DNA of 28,591 nt from Isotricha intestinalis (lineage: Eukaryota > Ciliophora > Litostomatea > Vestibuliferida > Isotrichidae): the NCBI GenBank assembly GCA_023807065.1, contig JAJJLU010003837.1, positions 1 to 28,591 on the forward strand. Direction: 5' to 3'. Position 1 is the first letter of the stretch; each line of letters starts with the position of its first letter. Made by a program: the position numbers and the translations under genes. The notes beneath the pieces are model-generated. The model saw nothing but the letters and a program-made list of their open reading frames with translations, was not told where the DNA came from and searched no databases. Of this stretch, positions 1 through 9,500 are shown piece after piece.

Positions 1-1010
1 CTTAAAGGTTTATTGACAATACCATCTTTTCCAACATCAGGCATAAATTGTCTTATATAACTTAAAGAAGGAGTACAAGCTAAAGTAGAAGTAGGTAATA
101 ATTTAGGAATACTAGTTCCTTGATTGAAAAAATCATGAATTAATATTTGATCTAAAGTAGGTCTTTTAGAAGGATCAGTAACTAAAATAGCTTTAATTAA
201 ATCTTTAGCAGCAGCACTTATAATAGCATTTTCAGGGAAAGAATAAGCATTCATTTTAATTCTTTTATAAGTAGTTTTTACATCTTGTGTTTCAAAGGGT
301 GGTTTCCCAATAATTAAAGTATATATAATAACACCTAAACTCCAAATATCAACTTCATATGAATGACCTGTTTTACCATCTAATATTTCAGGAGCTATAT
401 AATTTGGAGTTCCACAAACTGTTCTTTTTCTCTCTCCTTCAAAATCTAATTTTGTTGCTAAACCAAAATCACCTACTTTTAATTCCATTTTATCTGTTAA
501 GAATAAATTTCCTAATTTCAAATCTCTATGTATTACTCTATGACTATGTAAATATTTTAATGCTTTTATTAATTGAACCATATAGCATTGAACTTCAATT
601 TCTGTTAATCTTTTTCTTCTTTTAAGTAATTCATTTAATGTTTGATTTTGACACATTTCTAATAATATATAAACATTTTCAGTATCTTCAAAATAATGTT
701 CAAAAGCAACAATTTGAGGATGATGAAGTGATTTATGTATTTTAATTTCTGATATTAATTTTTGTTTTGCACGAGATTTAACTAAAGAACTTTTTGCAAC
801 TACTTTAGCAGCAAATATTTTTTTGTTTTCTAAACATTGAAATTCATAACATTTTGCAAATCCTCCTTTTCCTAACAGACGACCTTTTGAATATTTTCGA
901 ATTTGAACATCCCCTGTTACTTTTATTATTTTCTCCTCTACTATTGCTACATTGGGATCTTGCTCTGTTTTTGTATTTGATGATGATTGCTTTTGTTGTG
1001 GATCTGTCAT
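1..1010 (-). CDS. PLK: Polo-like kinase, N-terminal kinase part (cut by left edge)
   Basis: The N-terminal 336 residues of a Ser/Thr kinase are visible; the 3' part, which should hold the polo boxes, lies outside the window. Seen: glycine loop GKGGFAKC at residues 47-54, a PLK hallmark; ATP-binding Lys69 (FAAK); HRDLKLGN with Asp163; DFG Asp181; and an activation segment KRTVCGTPNYIAPE with Thr198 at the place of human PLK1 Thr210. The stretch after the kinase domain (GTSIPKLLPTSTL, then NKPL) matches the PLK linker. Known of the family: PLKs drive mitotic entry, centrosome or basal-body maturation and cytokinesis. The start is the only ATG before the domain, with an A/T-rich leader. It is divergent from the gene at 1267. 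Kinase identity is near certain and the PLK subfamily very likely. Confidence 0.93.
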   Translation of the reverse strand, partial: MTDPQQKQSSSNTKTEQDPNVAIVEEKIIKVTGDVQIRKYSKGRLLGKGGFAKCYEFQCLENKKIFAAKVVAKSSLVKSRAKQKLISEIKIHKSLHHPQIVAFEHYFEDTENVYILLEMCQNQTLNELLKRRKRLTEIEVQCYMVQLIKALKYLHSHRVIHRDLKLGNLFLTDKMELKVGDFGLATKLDFEGERKRTVCGTPNYIAPEILDGKTGHSYEVDIWSLGVIIYTLIIGKPPFETQDVKTTYKRIKMNAYSFPENAIISAAAKDLIKAILVTDPSKRPTLDQILIHDFFNQGTSIPKLLPTSTLACTPSLSYIRQFMPDVGKDGIVNKPL

Positions 1011-1266
1011 TTTTTTGTTTTTTTATATGTTTTTATAAAATTTTATAATTTATGTATTTTGGAGGCTTTTTTTGGTGAAAAATTATCCTTTAATTCATTA
1101 TTTTTTTTATTTAAATTAAATAATATTTTTTTTTATATTTATTTTTTGTTTATTTACTTTGGAAAAATAAAGAAAAATAAAGAAATAAAGTAAATAAAAA
1201 AAGAAATTAAAATAATTTAAATATTAATTATATTTGACTTATAATAAAATATAAAAAAAAATAATA
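1011..1266. promoter_or_regulatory. Divergent intergenic region between PLK and the EF-hand-like gene
   Basis: These 256 bases separate two gene starts pointing away from each other, so both promoters should lie here. The sequence is poly-T on the PLK side and poly-A on the other side. No motif can be named. Confidence 0.35.
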
Positions 1267-2634
1267 ATGTCTTTATATCAAGAAATATTAAATATATCTC
1301 CAAAAAAAAGAATAAGTAAATATAAACTAAACAAGCGAAGTAAAAGTAATTTAGAGTTTCAGAAATTTAATTTAAAAGAATATTCAATAGAAAATGAAAA
1401 AGAATTATTATTTAGAAAAATAAATAAAATAAGAACAGTAAAAAACCATATTTCATCATTAAAAAAATTTCCTTCAAACAATGAATTTAGAATGTTTTCT
1501 TCAAAAAAAAATGCTAATTCAATTTCAGTTGAAGATAGAAAAAATTTAAAAAAAATAAATAATAAAGAAAATACAATAGAAATAAATAGTAAAAGTATTG
1601 ATTATTCATTTAATAAAATAAATAATATAAAAAATAATTTACAAAAATCTTTAGATAATTATATAGGAAAAATGAATAAAAAAATAGAAGAATATGAGAA
1701 AAAAAAATATGATTTATTTAATTTGAATTATAAATTTTCAAAAGGAAAAATAAAAAATAATATTTCAGGTTTATATAATTTAAAAAATGGAAATAAATTA
1801 AAAACAAACAAATCAACGACTTTTTTATTTAAAAAAGAAAAACCACAAGAAAATATTTTAAGAAGATTATTATCAATGAAACAAAATAATTCTTCTTTGA
1901 AATTAGCAATTAAATCCCAAACAATTAAATGGTTATGGTTACATAAATCTATAATTATAGAACAATTAATTTTTTATTTTCAAAATTATAGATGGTTTAT
2001 AGATAAAAATAAATTTATTGATAAAAAAATTTTAGAAGAATTTTTAATTGTTTTAAATTTTAAAAAAGATAAAATTTTTATTGATAATATTTTCCTTTTA
2101 TTTGATTATGAAAAAAAAGGATTTATTGATTTTAAAAAAGTTTTATTCTCTTTAATTATTAATTCAAATTCTAATTATCAACAAAAAATTAGATTAATGT
2201 TAAATCTTTTAAAAAATGAAAATGATAATAAAATTAATATTCAAGAATTAAATGATTTATTTATTTATACAATTCCTTATAATGAAAGAAAATATATAAT
2301 GAATTTAATAAGAGAAAATTTAGGAATGAAAGAAATAAATTTTTTAATTGATGATAGTTTAATTTTTAATTTCTTATCATCTGATTTAAAAATTTATAAT
2401 ATTTTTAAAAAATATTTTTTTGATTTTGATGATATAACAAATAATGTTGATAATGAAATTAATAATGCTTATATGGGAATAATGAAAAATTCAAAAAATT
2501 CTCTTTTTGGTAAAAATATTAATACTTTCGTTTTAAATGATTTAAAAAAATTAGATAAAGTTATTAATTCCGTTAAACAAAATATGGATTTTAAAGAAAA
2601 TATTCAAAAAAATTTTTCTTTTGAAAAAGAATAA
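1267..2634 (+). CDS. EF-hand-like protein with basic, Lys/Asn-rich N-terminus
   Basis: This is a 455-residue protein I cannot name. The first 190 or so residues are Lys/Asn/Ser-rich and probably disordered. From about residue 205 the sequence becomes more ordered. An EF-hand-like loop, DYEKKGFIDFKK (residues about 280-291), sits between helix-like stretches. A weaker second loop, ENDNKINIQELN, follows about 35 residues later. Both loops depart from the canonical 12-residue pattern; the first ends in Lys instead of Glu, so calcium binding is doubtful. No signal peptide or membrane segment is seen. The gene is divergent from PLK and convergent with the gene at 2760-3464, with 125 bases between stops. 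It may be a cytoskeletal EF-hand protein of the kind common in ciliates, but that is only inference. Confidence 0.8.
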   Translation: MSLYQEILNISPKKRISKYKLNKRSKSNLEFQKFNLKEYSIENEKELLFRKINKIRTVKNHISSLKKFPSNNEFRMFSSKKNANSISVEDRKNLKKINNKENTIEINSKSIDYSFNKINNIKNNLQKSLDNYIGKMNKKIEEYEKKKYDLFNLNYKFSKGKIKNNISGLYNLKNGNKLKTNKSTTFLFKKEKPQENILRRLLSMKQNNSSLKLAIKSQTIKWLWLHKSIIIEQLIFYFQNYRWFIDKNKFIDKKILEEFLIVLNFKKDKIFIDNIFLLFDYEKKGFIDFKKVLFSLIINSNSNYQQKIRLMLNLLKNENDNKINIQELNDLFIYTIPYNERKYIMNLIRENLGMKEINFLIDDSLIFNFLSSDLKIYNIFKKYFFDFDDITNNVDNEINNAYMGIMKNSKNSLFGKNINTFVLNDLKKLDKVINSVKQNMDFKENIQKNFSFEKE

Positions 2635-2759
2635 AAAATTCTTTCATTTAAATTAATTTATATTTATTATTAATATTGTAAAAAAATTTTACTTAATTAA
2701 TTAGAAAAAAACTTATTATATTAATTATTATATACTAATTTATTAATAATTTTTGAAAA

Positions 2760-3464
2760 TTAAAGTTTATTCGTTAAAAAACTTGATCTATGATTATAAT
2801 TATTTTTATTCTTTTTTTTATAATCAAAAATTTTTTGCTCATTAATTATACTTTTTTTGCTTATTTCATTATTTAAATTATTAAAATTTCTTTCTCCTTT
2901 ATGTTTATAAATTTTTTTTTTTTCATTATCATTATGAAAAGAATTTTTATTGCTTGTAGAAATTAACTTTTGAGAATTATTAATTTGTAAAGATTGATTT
3001 ATTTCTTTTTCTTCTAAAAGTGCATTTTTTTTTCTATGAAAATATTTAGGAAAAATTTCTTCATTTAAAGGAATATTTTTTTTTAAAATAAAAGAAGAAG
3101 AAATATTTTTTTTATTCATTATTATTTTATAATTTTTTAAAACTTTTTTTTCAATATTATTTATAAAGCTTATATTTTCATTTTCTGAATTTTTTGAAAA
3201 ATCTGTTAATTTAAAAGAAGTATTTAATATATTTTTTGAAAGAGAATGATTTGATTTTTTTTTTTCTTCTTTTAACAATATTTTCTTTAAAATAAACAAA
3301 TAATTCTTTTTTAATATTTCGTTTGATTTTTTTATTTCTTTTATTATTTCATTTTGATTTTTGATTATTGAAATAAATTTATTTATTATGTAATCCTTAA
3401 TTTCATTTTGAATAATTTTGTAAATTAATTTATAATTTTTTTCTCCTTTTTCTTTTTCTTCCAT
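2760..3464 (-). CDS. Hypothetical Lys/Asn-rich protein
   Basis: This is a 234-residue protein with no recognised domain. Residues 1-75 are strongly helical and charged (Lys, Glu, Ile, Asn), compatible with a coiled coil. The rest is low-complexity, with Lys/Asn/Ser runs and a basic C-terminus. No membrane segment, signal peptide or cysteine pattern is seen. Its start lies only 68 bases from the start of the divergent gene at 3533, so the two must share a very short promoter region. An uninterrupted frame of this length in such AT-rich DNA supports a real gene, but function is unknown. Confidence 0.65.
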   Translation of the reverse strand: MEEKEKGEKNYKLIYKIIQNEIKDYIINKFISIIKNQNEIIKEIKKSNEILKKNYLFILKKILLKEEKKKSNHSLSKNILNTSFKLTDFSKNSENENISFINNIEKKVLKNYKIIMNKKNISSSFILKKNIPLNEEIFPKYFHRKKNALLEEKEINQSLQINNSQKLISTSNKNSFHNDNEKKKIYKHKGERNFNNLNNEISKKSIINEQKIFDYKKKNKNNYNHRSSFLTNKL

Positions 3465-3532
3465 TTTTTCAAATAATTAAAAAATATATTAAAATTTAAT
3501 TTTTATAATTTATTCTTTTTTTTAAATAAAAA
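3465..3532. promoter_or_regulatory. 68-bp divergent promoter region
   Basis: Only 68 bases of almost pure A/T separate the ATG of the gene on the minus strand from the ATG of the gene on the plus strand. Both promoters and both 5' untranslated regions must fit here or overlap the neighbouring gene. Confidence 0.4.
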
Positions 3533-3751
3533 ATGGAACAAGATGAAATGGAAAATTTTAAAAAAAATCAAAAATATTTTGAATATTTTGTGAATGAAAT
3601 TGAAAAAAAGGAAAAATTATATAATAATCAAAATAAAATAGAAGATAAAATAAATGAAATTTTAAACGATGATTATTTTAAAAAAAAATTAGAAAGAATT
3701 GAAAATAGAATAAAAGAAATGGATGAAAAAAAACAAGATCCTTCAAATTAA
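3533..3751 (+). CDS. Small charged coiled-coil protein
   Basis: This is a 72-residue, highly charged protein made almost entirely of Glu, Lys, Asn, Ile and aromatic residues. Alternating hydrophobic and charged positions suggest one or two amphipathic helices that could form a coiled coil. No Cys, Trp or membrane segment is present. It begins with ATG in an A-rich context (AAAAATGG) and ends at TAA. The gene is divergent from 2760-3464 and in the same direction as the LRR gene 202 bases downstream. The family is not recognised. It is kept because frame, context and spacing match its neighbours, though a frame this short could arise by chance. Confidence 0.5.
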   Translation: MEQDEMENFKKNQKYFEYFVNEIEKKEKLYNNQNKIEDKINEILNDDYFKKKLERIENRIKEMDEKKQDPSN

Positions 3752-3953
3752 AAATTTATTTAATTTAGAAATCAAATATTTTAAAATATAATATTTAAAA
3801 AATCAATTATAGTGTAATCAAATAAAAAAAAAATCATAATTTACTTAATTAAAAAATAATATATAAATATAAAAACACAAATAAAATTTAAAACATTTAA
3901 TATCCAAATATTGTTTTTTTTAATTTAAATATATTTTTAAAAAAATAAAAAAA

Positions 3954-4664
3954 ATGATAAAAGAAATAAATCCATCAGTAGAATATTTAAAAGCAATAAC
4001 AGGGAAATTTGATTTAGAAACAGTATTTAATCTTACTTTAGAAAATAAAAGTATTTCAAAATTAAACGCAATTCCTCAATGTACAAGTTTAATATTATTA
4101 AATTTATCAAAAAATAAAATAAATTCAATTTCAGGATTAAATAAATTAATTCAATTAGTATTTTTAGATTTATCATTTAATAATATTTCAAATATAGATG
4201 GATTAGAAGTTTTAATAAATTTAAAACATTTAAAATTACATGGTAATAATATAAATGGACCTTTATCAAATAAATTTAAAAAATTAAAAAGAATTGAAAA
4301 AATTACTTTTCAAATAATGTCATTTGAAGATGATAAAGATATAAATACTTCAAATCCAATATGTCAAACAACTAATTATAGACAAAATATTTTAGACATG
4401 TTTCCAAGTTTAAAAATGTTAGATGGTATTCCAAGAGATATGGATGCTTTTTTATTAGAAGATGAAAAAGAAGATAATTCTCTTAATGATAAATTAGATC
4501 CTAAAAATTTTAATTTTGATTTTGGAGATAAAATCAAATTTGAACCTAATGAAGTTATTTCTGATGAAGATATTCAAGAAATTAAAAAAAATATTGAAGA
4601 GAAATATTTAGAATTTGAAAGAGGAATTGAAGAATTAAAAGCTAGTTTAAAAGAAATTAAATAA
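3954..4664 (+). CDS. LRRC61: LRRC61-like leucine-rich repeat protein
   Basis: This 236-residue protein has about four SDS22-type leucine-rich repeats at residues 25-115, with LxxLxLSxNxI patterns such as LILLNLSKNKI and LVFLDLSFNNI. An LRR-cap-like segment follows (SNPICQTTNYRQNILDMFP, then LKMLDG, about residues 131-157). The C-terminus is acidic and helical. The entry segment ITGKFDLETVFNLTLENKSI and the closing SNPxCxxxxYRxxxLxxxPxLKxLDG closely parallel vertebrate LRRC61, as I recall that family; length is also similar. LRR proteins of this class act as protein-binding adaptors, several of them in cilia. No catalytic domain is seen. An ANP32-type LRR protein is the alternative, but the long acidic tail expected there is absent. 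Confidence 0.72.
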   Translation: MIKEINPSVEYLKAITGKFDLETVFNLTLENKSISKLNAIPQCTSLILLNLSKNKINSISGLNKLIQLVFLDLSFNNISNIDGLEVLINLKHLKLHGNNINGPLSNKFKKLKRIEKITFQIMSFEDDKDINTSNPICQTTNYRQNILDMFPSLKMLDGIPRDMDAFLLEDEKEDNSLNDKLDPKNFNFDFGDKIKFEPNEVISDEDIQEIKKNIEEKYLEFERGIEELKASLKEIK

Positions 4665-4722
4665 ATATTATTTTTATTATAGAATAAAAAAATAAGAATT
4701 AAATTTTTAATAATTAATAAAT

Positions 4723-5688
4723 CTACCAATTATAAGAAAAATTATTTGTTATTTGGGTCATTGATTGAGAACTTTGAGTTTTTTTTGTTTGATTAGATTT
4801 CATATCTAATTTTTCTAATAATTCAAAATATTGTTTAAAATTACTATTTTTTTTTAATTGAATTAATGTTTTAATATTTTTTTCTTCGGTTAATTTATTA
4901 TCAATTTTTTCCTTTAATTTTTTATAATGATTTTTTAAAATTTGATTTTTTATTTCTAATTCCTTTAATTTAATTTCAAAATTTTCACTATTTAATATTA
5001 AATGTGTTAATGATATATTTCTTGAATTTTGATTATTTATTGATAAATTTTCACATAAATCTTCTAATTCTTTTATTTTTAAAACAAGAGTTTTTTCATC
5101 ATCAAAATTATTTGTATTTTCTTCCATTTTTTTATATAAATCACTTTTTGTTTTTTTAAGTTCAATTTTTTTTTTCTTTTGTAATTCAATATCGTTATTT
5201 ATATTCTTCATTTGATTTTCAAAATCTTTTTTTTTATTTTTTTTCTCTTTTAATATTTTTTCATATTCATCAAAAATTTCTTTTTTATTTGTTTGAAGCA
5301 GATTTAATTTTGTTTTATATTCATTCATTATTTTTTCAATTTCTTCAACAGGAATTTTTTTATCGTTATAATAGGATTTTATGTTTATATAATTTGAATA
5401 ATTATTTATTTTTTTACTTTTTATTATCTTTAAATAAATATTTAATTGCTCATTTAAATTTTGAAGATATTTTTTTTCATTTCTTAAAGATAATATTAAA
5501 TTTTCTTTTCTGTTTTTTTCTTTAGAATTAAAAATTAACTGCTTTCCTTGTTTTAAATTATTTTTTTTATATTCAAATATTTTTTCAATTAAATTCTTAA
5601 TATTATCTTTTTTCTTTTTTTCATTTTCTAAAAAGCAGTCACTTAGACTTTTTCTAAAATTCTTCCTTTTAGATTTATTTCTTTTCAT
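4723..5688 (-). CDS. Coiled-coil protein
   Basis: This is a 321-residue protein dominated by long charged helices. After a basic N-terminus (Lys/Arg-rich to about residue 16), heptad-like Leu/Ile spacing with Glu/Lys/Asn runs through residues 30-95, 115-210 and 235-295. A Ser/Thr/Gln-rich tail ends in NNFSYNW. No membrane segment or named domain is visible. This is the only gene in the window whose stop is TAG. Stop codons of this gene and the LRRC61-like gene are 58 bases apart (convergent). A cytoskeletal or basal-body scaffold is conceivable, but the sequence shows only the coiled coil. Confidence 0.75.
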   Translation of the reverse strand: MKRNKSKRKNFRKSLSDCFLENEKKKKDNIKNLIEKIFEYKKNNLKQGKQLIFNSKEKNRKENLILSLRNEKKYLQNLNEQLNIYLKIIKSKKINNYSNYINIKSYYNDKKIPVEEIEKIMNEYKTKLNLLQTNKKEIFDEYEKILKEKKNKKKDFENQMKNINNDIELQKKKKIELKKTKSDLYKKMEENTNNFDDEKTLVLKIKELEDLCENLSINNQNSRNISLTHLILNSENFEIKLKELEIKNQILKNHYKKLKEKIDNKLTEEKNIKTLIQLKKNSNFKQYFELLEKLDMKSNQTKKTQSSQSMTQITNNFSYNW

Positions 5689-5807
5689 TTATAACAATAA
5701 AATAAATAAAAAATATAAAAAAAAATAAAAATTATAGAATAATTAATAATTAAACATATAAAAAAAATTAAATGAAATATATAAAAGAACTAAAAATTAG
5801 CAAACAA

Positions 5808-6218
5808 TTATTTTTCTCCTCTAATTCTTTTAGCCAAAATCATATCCTTACTCATAATAGTAACTCTTTTAGCATGAATAGCACATAAATTAGTGTCTTC
5901 AAATAAACCAACTAAATAAGCTTCACTTGCTTCTTGTAAAGCTAATACAGCTTGACTTTGAAATCTTAAATCACTTTTATATTGTTGTGCAATATCTCTT
6001 ACTAATCTTTGAAAAGGTAATTTTCTTATAAGGAGATCTGTTGATTTTTGAAATTTCCTTATTTCTCTTAATGCTACTGTTCCTGGTTTAAATCTATGAG
6101 GCTTCTTTATATTTGCTTTTATTTGAGTTGTCTTTCGAGCTGCTTTACTTATTATTAAACTCTTTCTTGGAATTTTTGATGATGTTTGCTTTCTTGCTGT
6201 TTGCTTTGTTCTTGCCAT
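5808..6218 (-). CDS. H3: Histone H3, atypical variant
   Basis: This 136-codon histone H3 has a clear histone fold: [37 protein letters not shown], and [27 protein letters not shown]. The tail is unusual. With Met removed it begins [14 protein letters not shown], so position 10 is Gln, not the phosphorylatable Ser of nearly all H3s. Gly12-Gly13 are Ser-Ser. One residue is inserted before the Lys23 equivalent, and the Ser28 equivalent is Thr. The usual PATGG hinge is replaced by QIKAN. In the C-terminal helix MPKD is MSKD, and the protein ends RIRGEK. Modifiable Lys4, 9, 14, 18 and the equivalents of 27, 36 and 79 remain. KSTDLL, VRDIA and xKDM resemble Tetrahymena H3. It could be the only core H3 of this species or a specialised variant. 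Confidence 0.96.
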   Translation of the reverse strand: MARTKQTARKQTSSKIPRKSLIISKAARKTTQIKANIKKPHRFKPGTVALREIRKFQKSTDLLIRKLPFQRLVRDIAQQYKSDLRFQSQAVLALQEASEAYLVGLFEDTNLCAIHAKRVTIMSKDMILAKRIRGEK

Positions 6219-6581
6219 TTTTACTTTTTAAATTTTGATTTTTTTGACTTTTTATTTCAAGATTTTTTATCTTTTTTTTTAAATTTTTGTTTTCAGAAAT
6301 TTTTATTTTTTTTTTTTGTTTCCAATTTTTTTAAAATTTTTAATAATATATTATCCTTTAATTAAATATAATAATTATTCTTTATTTTTTTATTGAAAAT
6401 AATTAATTTATCATTTGTTTTATTTTTAATATTAAAGATTTATTTTTATTTTCACTTTACAAATTTTTAGATGTGATTTTAGACAAATTTTTTTATGAAA
6501 AAACACAATAATAAATAATCAATAATTTCATTATTTCATTTTCATTTAATGTTTTTAACATAATTAATAAAATATAATTAA
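6219..6581. promoter_or_regulatory. Divergent intergenic region between H3 and the RCC1-RasGAP gene
   Basis: These 363 bases without a gene are T-rich next to H3 and mixed A/T further on, with repeated TCATTT-like words near 6525-6550. No tRNA, conserved histone box or hairpin is recognisable. Two divergent promoters are expected. Confidence 0.35.
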
Positions 6582-9500
6582 ATGACAACTGATCTACCTG
6601 ATTCAAAGATGAATAAATTCCAAAAAAACAATATAAACAAAATGATATCAACTGAAGGATTAGAAAAAATAGGAGCAGGAAATCAATTTATATGTTGGAT
6701 ATCAAATTATAACTCAAATAATGAAGAACTTCAAAACAATAAAAATTCTTCAAATCCTCAAAATGATAATGAAAAAAATTCAGAAGTTTTTTTTCAAGGT
6801 TCTTACTTTTATCATTTATTTCCTGTAGATGAGCAATTTGAAATTAATGAAGAATGCATTATTGATCATTCAGAATTAAATCCAAAATTAAATATAAAAC
6901 AATTAAATTTACATAAGGAATCTTCTTTTTTCAATCATTACACTCCAATTCAAGTTTCTGCTTTTAAAAATTCTGTTGCAATTCTATTAAAAAGTGAAGA
7001 CCGTGAATTGGGAAATCAATTTTCAGAATTTAAAAATTATTTTAATGAAATATTAACAAATTTAAAAGGAAAAAAAGAAACTTTTCAATCTTATTTTCTT
7101 CCAAATTTACCTAATAGTTTTTTAGAACAATTCGATGAGAAAAAATTAAAAGTTAAAGAATATTTATCATATGAAATTGATATATCAGATTTTGAAAGTA
7201 AATTAACTGAATTAATAGGACAAAATACAAAAGTTCATGAAAATTTAATAAAACAATTAAAAGAAGAATCAATAATAAAAGAAAGTAAAATAAATCTTTT
7301 AAAATTTTATCAAATATTAAATTCCCTAGATACAATAAGTGAAACAAAACTAATAATTTTAGGAGATTTTGTTCGTCAATATTATAAAAATTTAGGAGTA
7401 TCAGATAACAAAGTAAATTTTTTAAATTTATACAAAAATACATTATGTTTTGAATTACCCCAAGTACTTCTTCCAATTAAACAAATATCATTAGGAATAA
7501 ATCATTTATTACTATTAACCATAGAAGGAGAAGTATTTTCAGTAGGAGATGGATCAAAAGGAGCAACAGGAACTAGAAATAGGAAATATATAACAAAACC
7601 ATCAAAAGTGAAATTTCCATATAAAAATACAATAATATTAAAAATTGCAGCAGGAGGAAGACATAGTCTTTCCCTTGATAAAAATAATACAATATATTCA
7701 TGGGGATGTGGTGCTTGTGGATGTTTAGGTCTTAATTCAACATATGATTCTTTCGAACCTAAAGAAATTACTTTTAAAGTTACTATTAATAAAGTTAGAC
7801 AATTAGAAGCTGGTGATAATTATAGTGCTGTTCTCTGTGAAGATGGAAGTCTATTCACTTGGGGAAATCCTCAATTTGGAAGATTAGGTCATGGAGAAGG
7901 AGTAAATACCAAAATACCTCAACAAGTAAAAGATATCTCTGTTAAAGCTAAAAATGATAAGTTTAGAAATGTTAAAATGATCAAAATCGGGTATTTTACT
8001 ATGCTTGTTGTTTCTATGAAAAATGATATCTATGGTTTCGGATTACAAACTCTTATTCCTGTTAAAGTTGATGATCATCAATTTAAAAATAATTCAAACG
8101 GTGATAATGATGGGTTTACTGTTGAGAAAACTAAAGATAAAATTTATAGTTTTAAAGTTATTCCTAATGAAAATAAAAATAATAAAAATTCTCAAGATAA
8201 AAATAAGAAAGGAAAAGAAATTATTGGGTTATTTGTAGGAGATTTATTTTATGGATTTGTTACAAAAGAAAAAGATCAAGCAAATTTTTACGTTGGAGGA
8301 GAATATGGAATAAATGAAGAAGATGATGATGAAGATTTCAATGAAATTCATAATGAAATGAGAGAAATAAATATATCATTAAATAATATGATAATGAACA
8401 ATATAGATTCAAATAGGAGTGAGAATAAAAGTTTACCTCAAATAAAATCTAATTTAATGGATGAAAATAATTTAAAAATGAGGAAAATATTAAATGGTTA
8501 TATACCAAATGGATATACTTTCCAAAACAGTAATTTAGACAGAAAAGAAAAAAGAATAAAGAAAATAGTATGTTCAGAAAATAACAGTGTAGTATTATCA
8601 AATACCGGAGATTTATATGTGTTTGGTTCCTATATATATCAAGTAGCACCTCAATTATTAGAAAATTGTTTTCGTTGTAACCAACCAAAAGGAACAAAAA
8701 TAATTTCAGTAGCATTAGGAGCAAATCACATAATAATGATAACAAGTAGTAAAATAGTATATGGAGCAGGAAGAAATTTAGAAGGACAACTTGGTTTAGG
8801 TTACACAGGTAAAAATGTAGATATTTCAGATCCAAAACCAATAGAAAGTTTAAATTATTTAAATGCTAGGAAATGTTATGCAAGTGAAAATTATTCAGTT
8901 GTAATTTCAATGGGTTCTGTAACTAAAGTTTGGATTTTTGGAGATATTCCATTTTTACAAAATTCTCATCATATAAATAAACTATTACAACCTAAAGAAA
9001 TGAATTGGGGTGAAATTGAAAGAATGTCTTGTGCTTCTAATCATATGCTTTTATTAAAAAAAGATGATAATGATTTATATACTATTATGTCAGTTGGTAA
9101 TGGTATGTATGGGAAATTAGGTGATGGTGATTTAAATGGGAAAAACCATTATGAACCTATTAGAGTTGCCTTACCATATAAAGAAATTAAAAATGATAAA
9201 GAAGTTAAATTAGGATGTGGAAAATATACCAGTGCAGTTTTAATAAAAGATGATAAAGAAGATAATAATTCTTATCAATTATATATGTGGGGACTTTGTC
9301 ATCATGATTTTTTTGTTAATGTTAAAGATGTTCAAAGTAATCATTCTTTTGGAGAAAGTTTCCCTTTAGATAGTACTATTCCTGTTGTTAAACCTACTTT
9401 AATTACTACTATTAATGCTGATAATATGGCTATTGGGGAAGGAATTAATTATTTTATTTCCAGTGGAAATTTAAAAGGTGTTGGAAAATTTATTGGAATT

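Noticed and set aside
359..1193. Plus-strand open frames at 359-625, 854-1048 and 987-1193
   Set aside because: They are Leu/Phe/Ile-rich shadows of the PLK gene and its poly-T leader; the minus-strand kinase explains the region.
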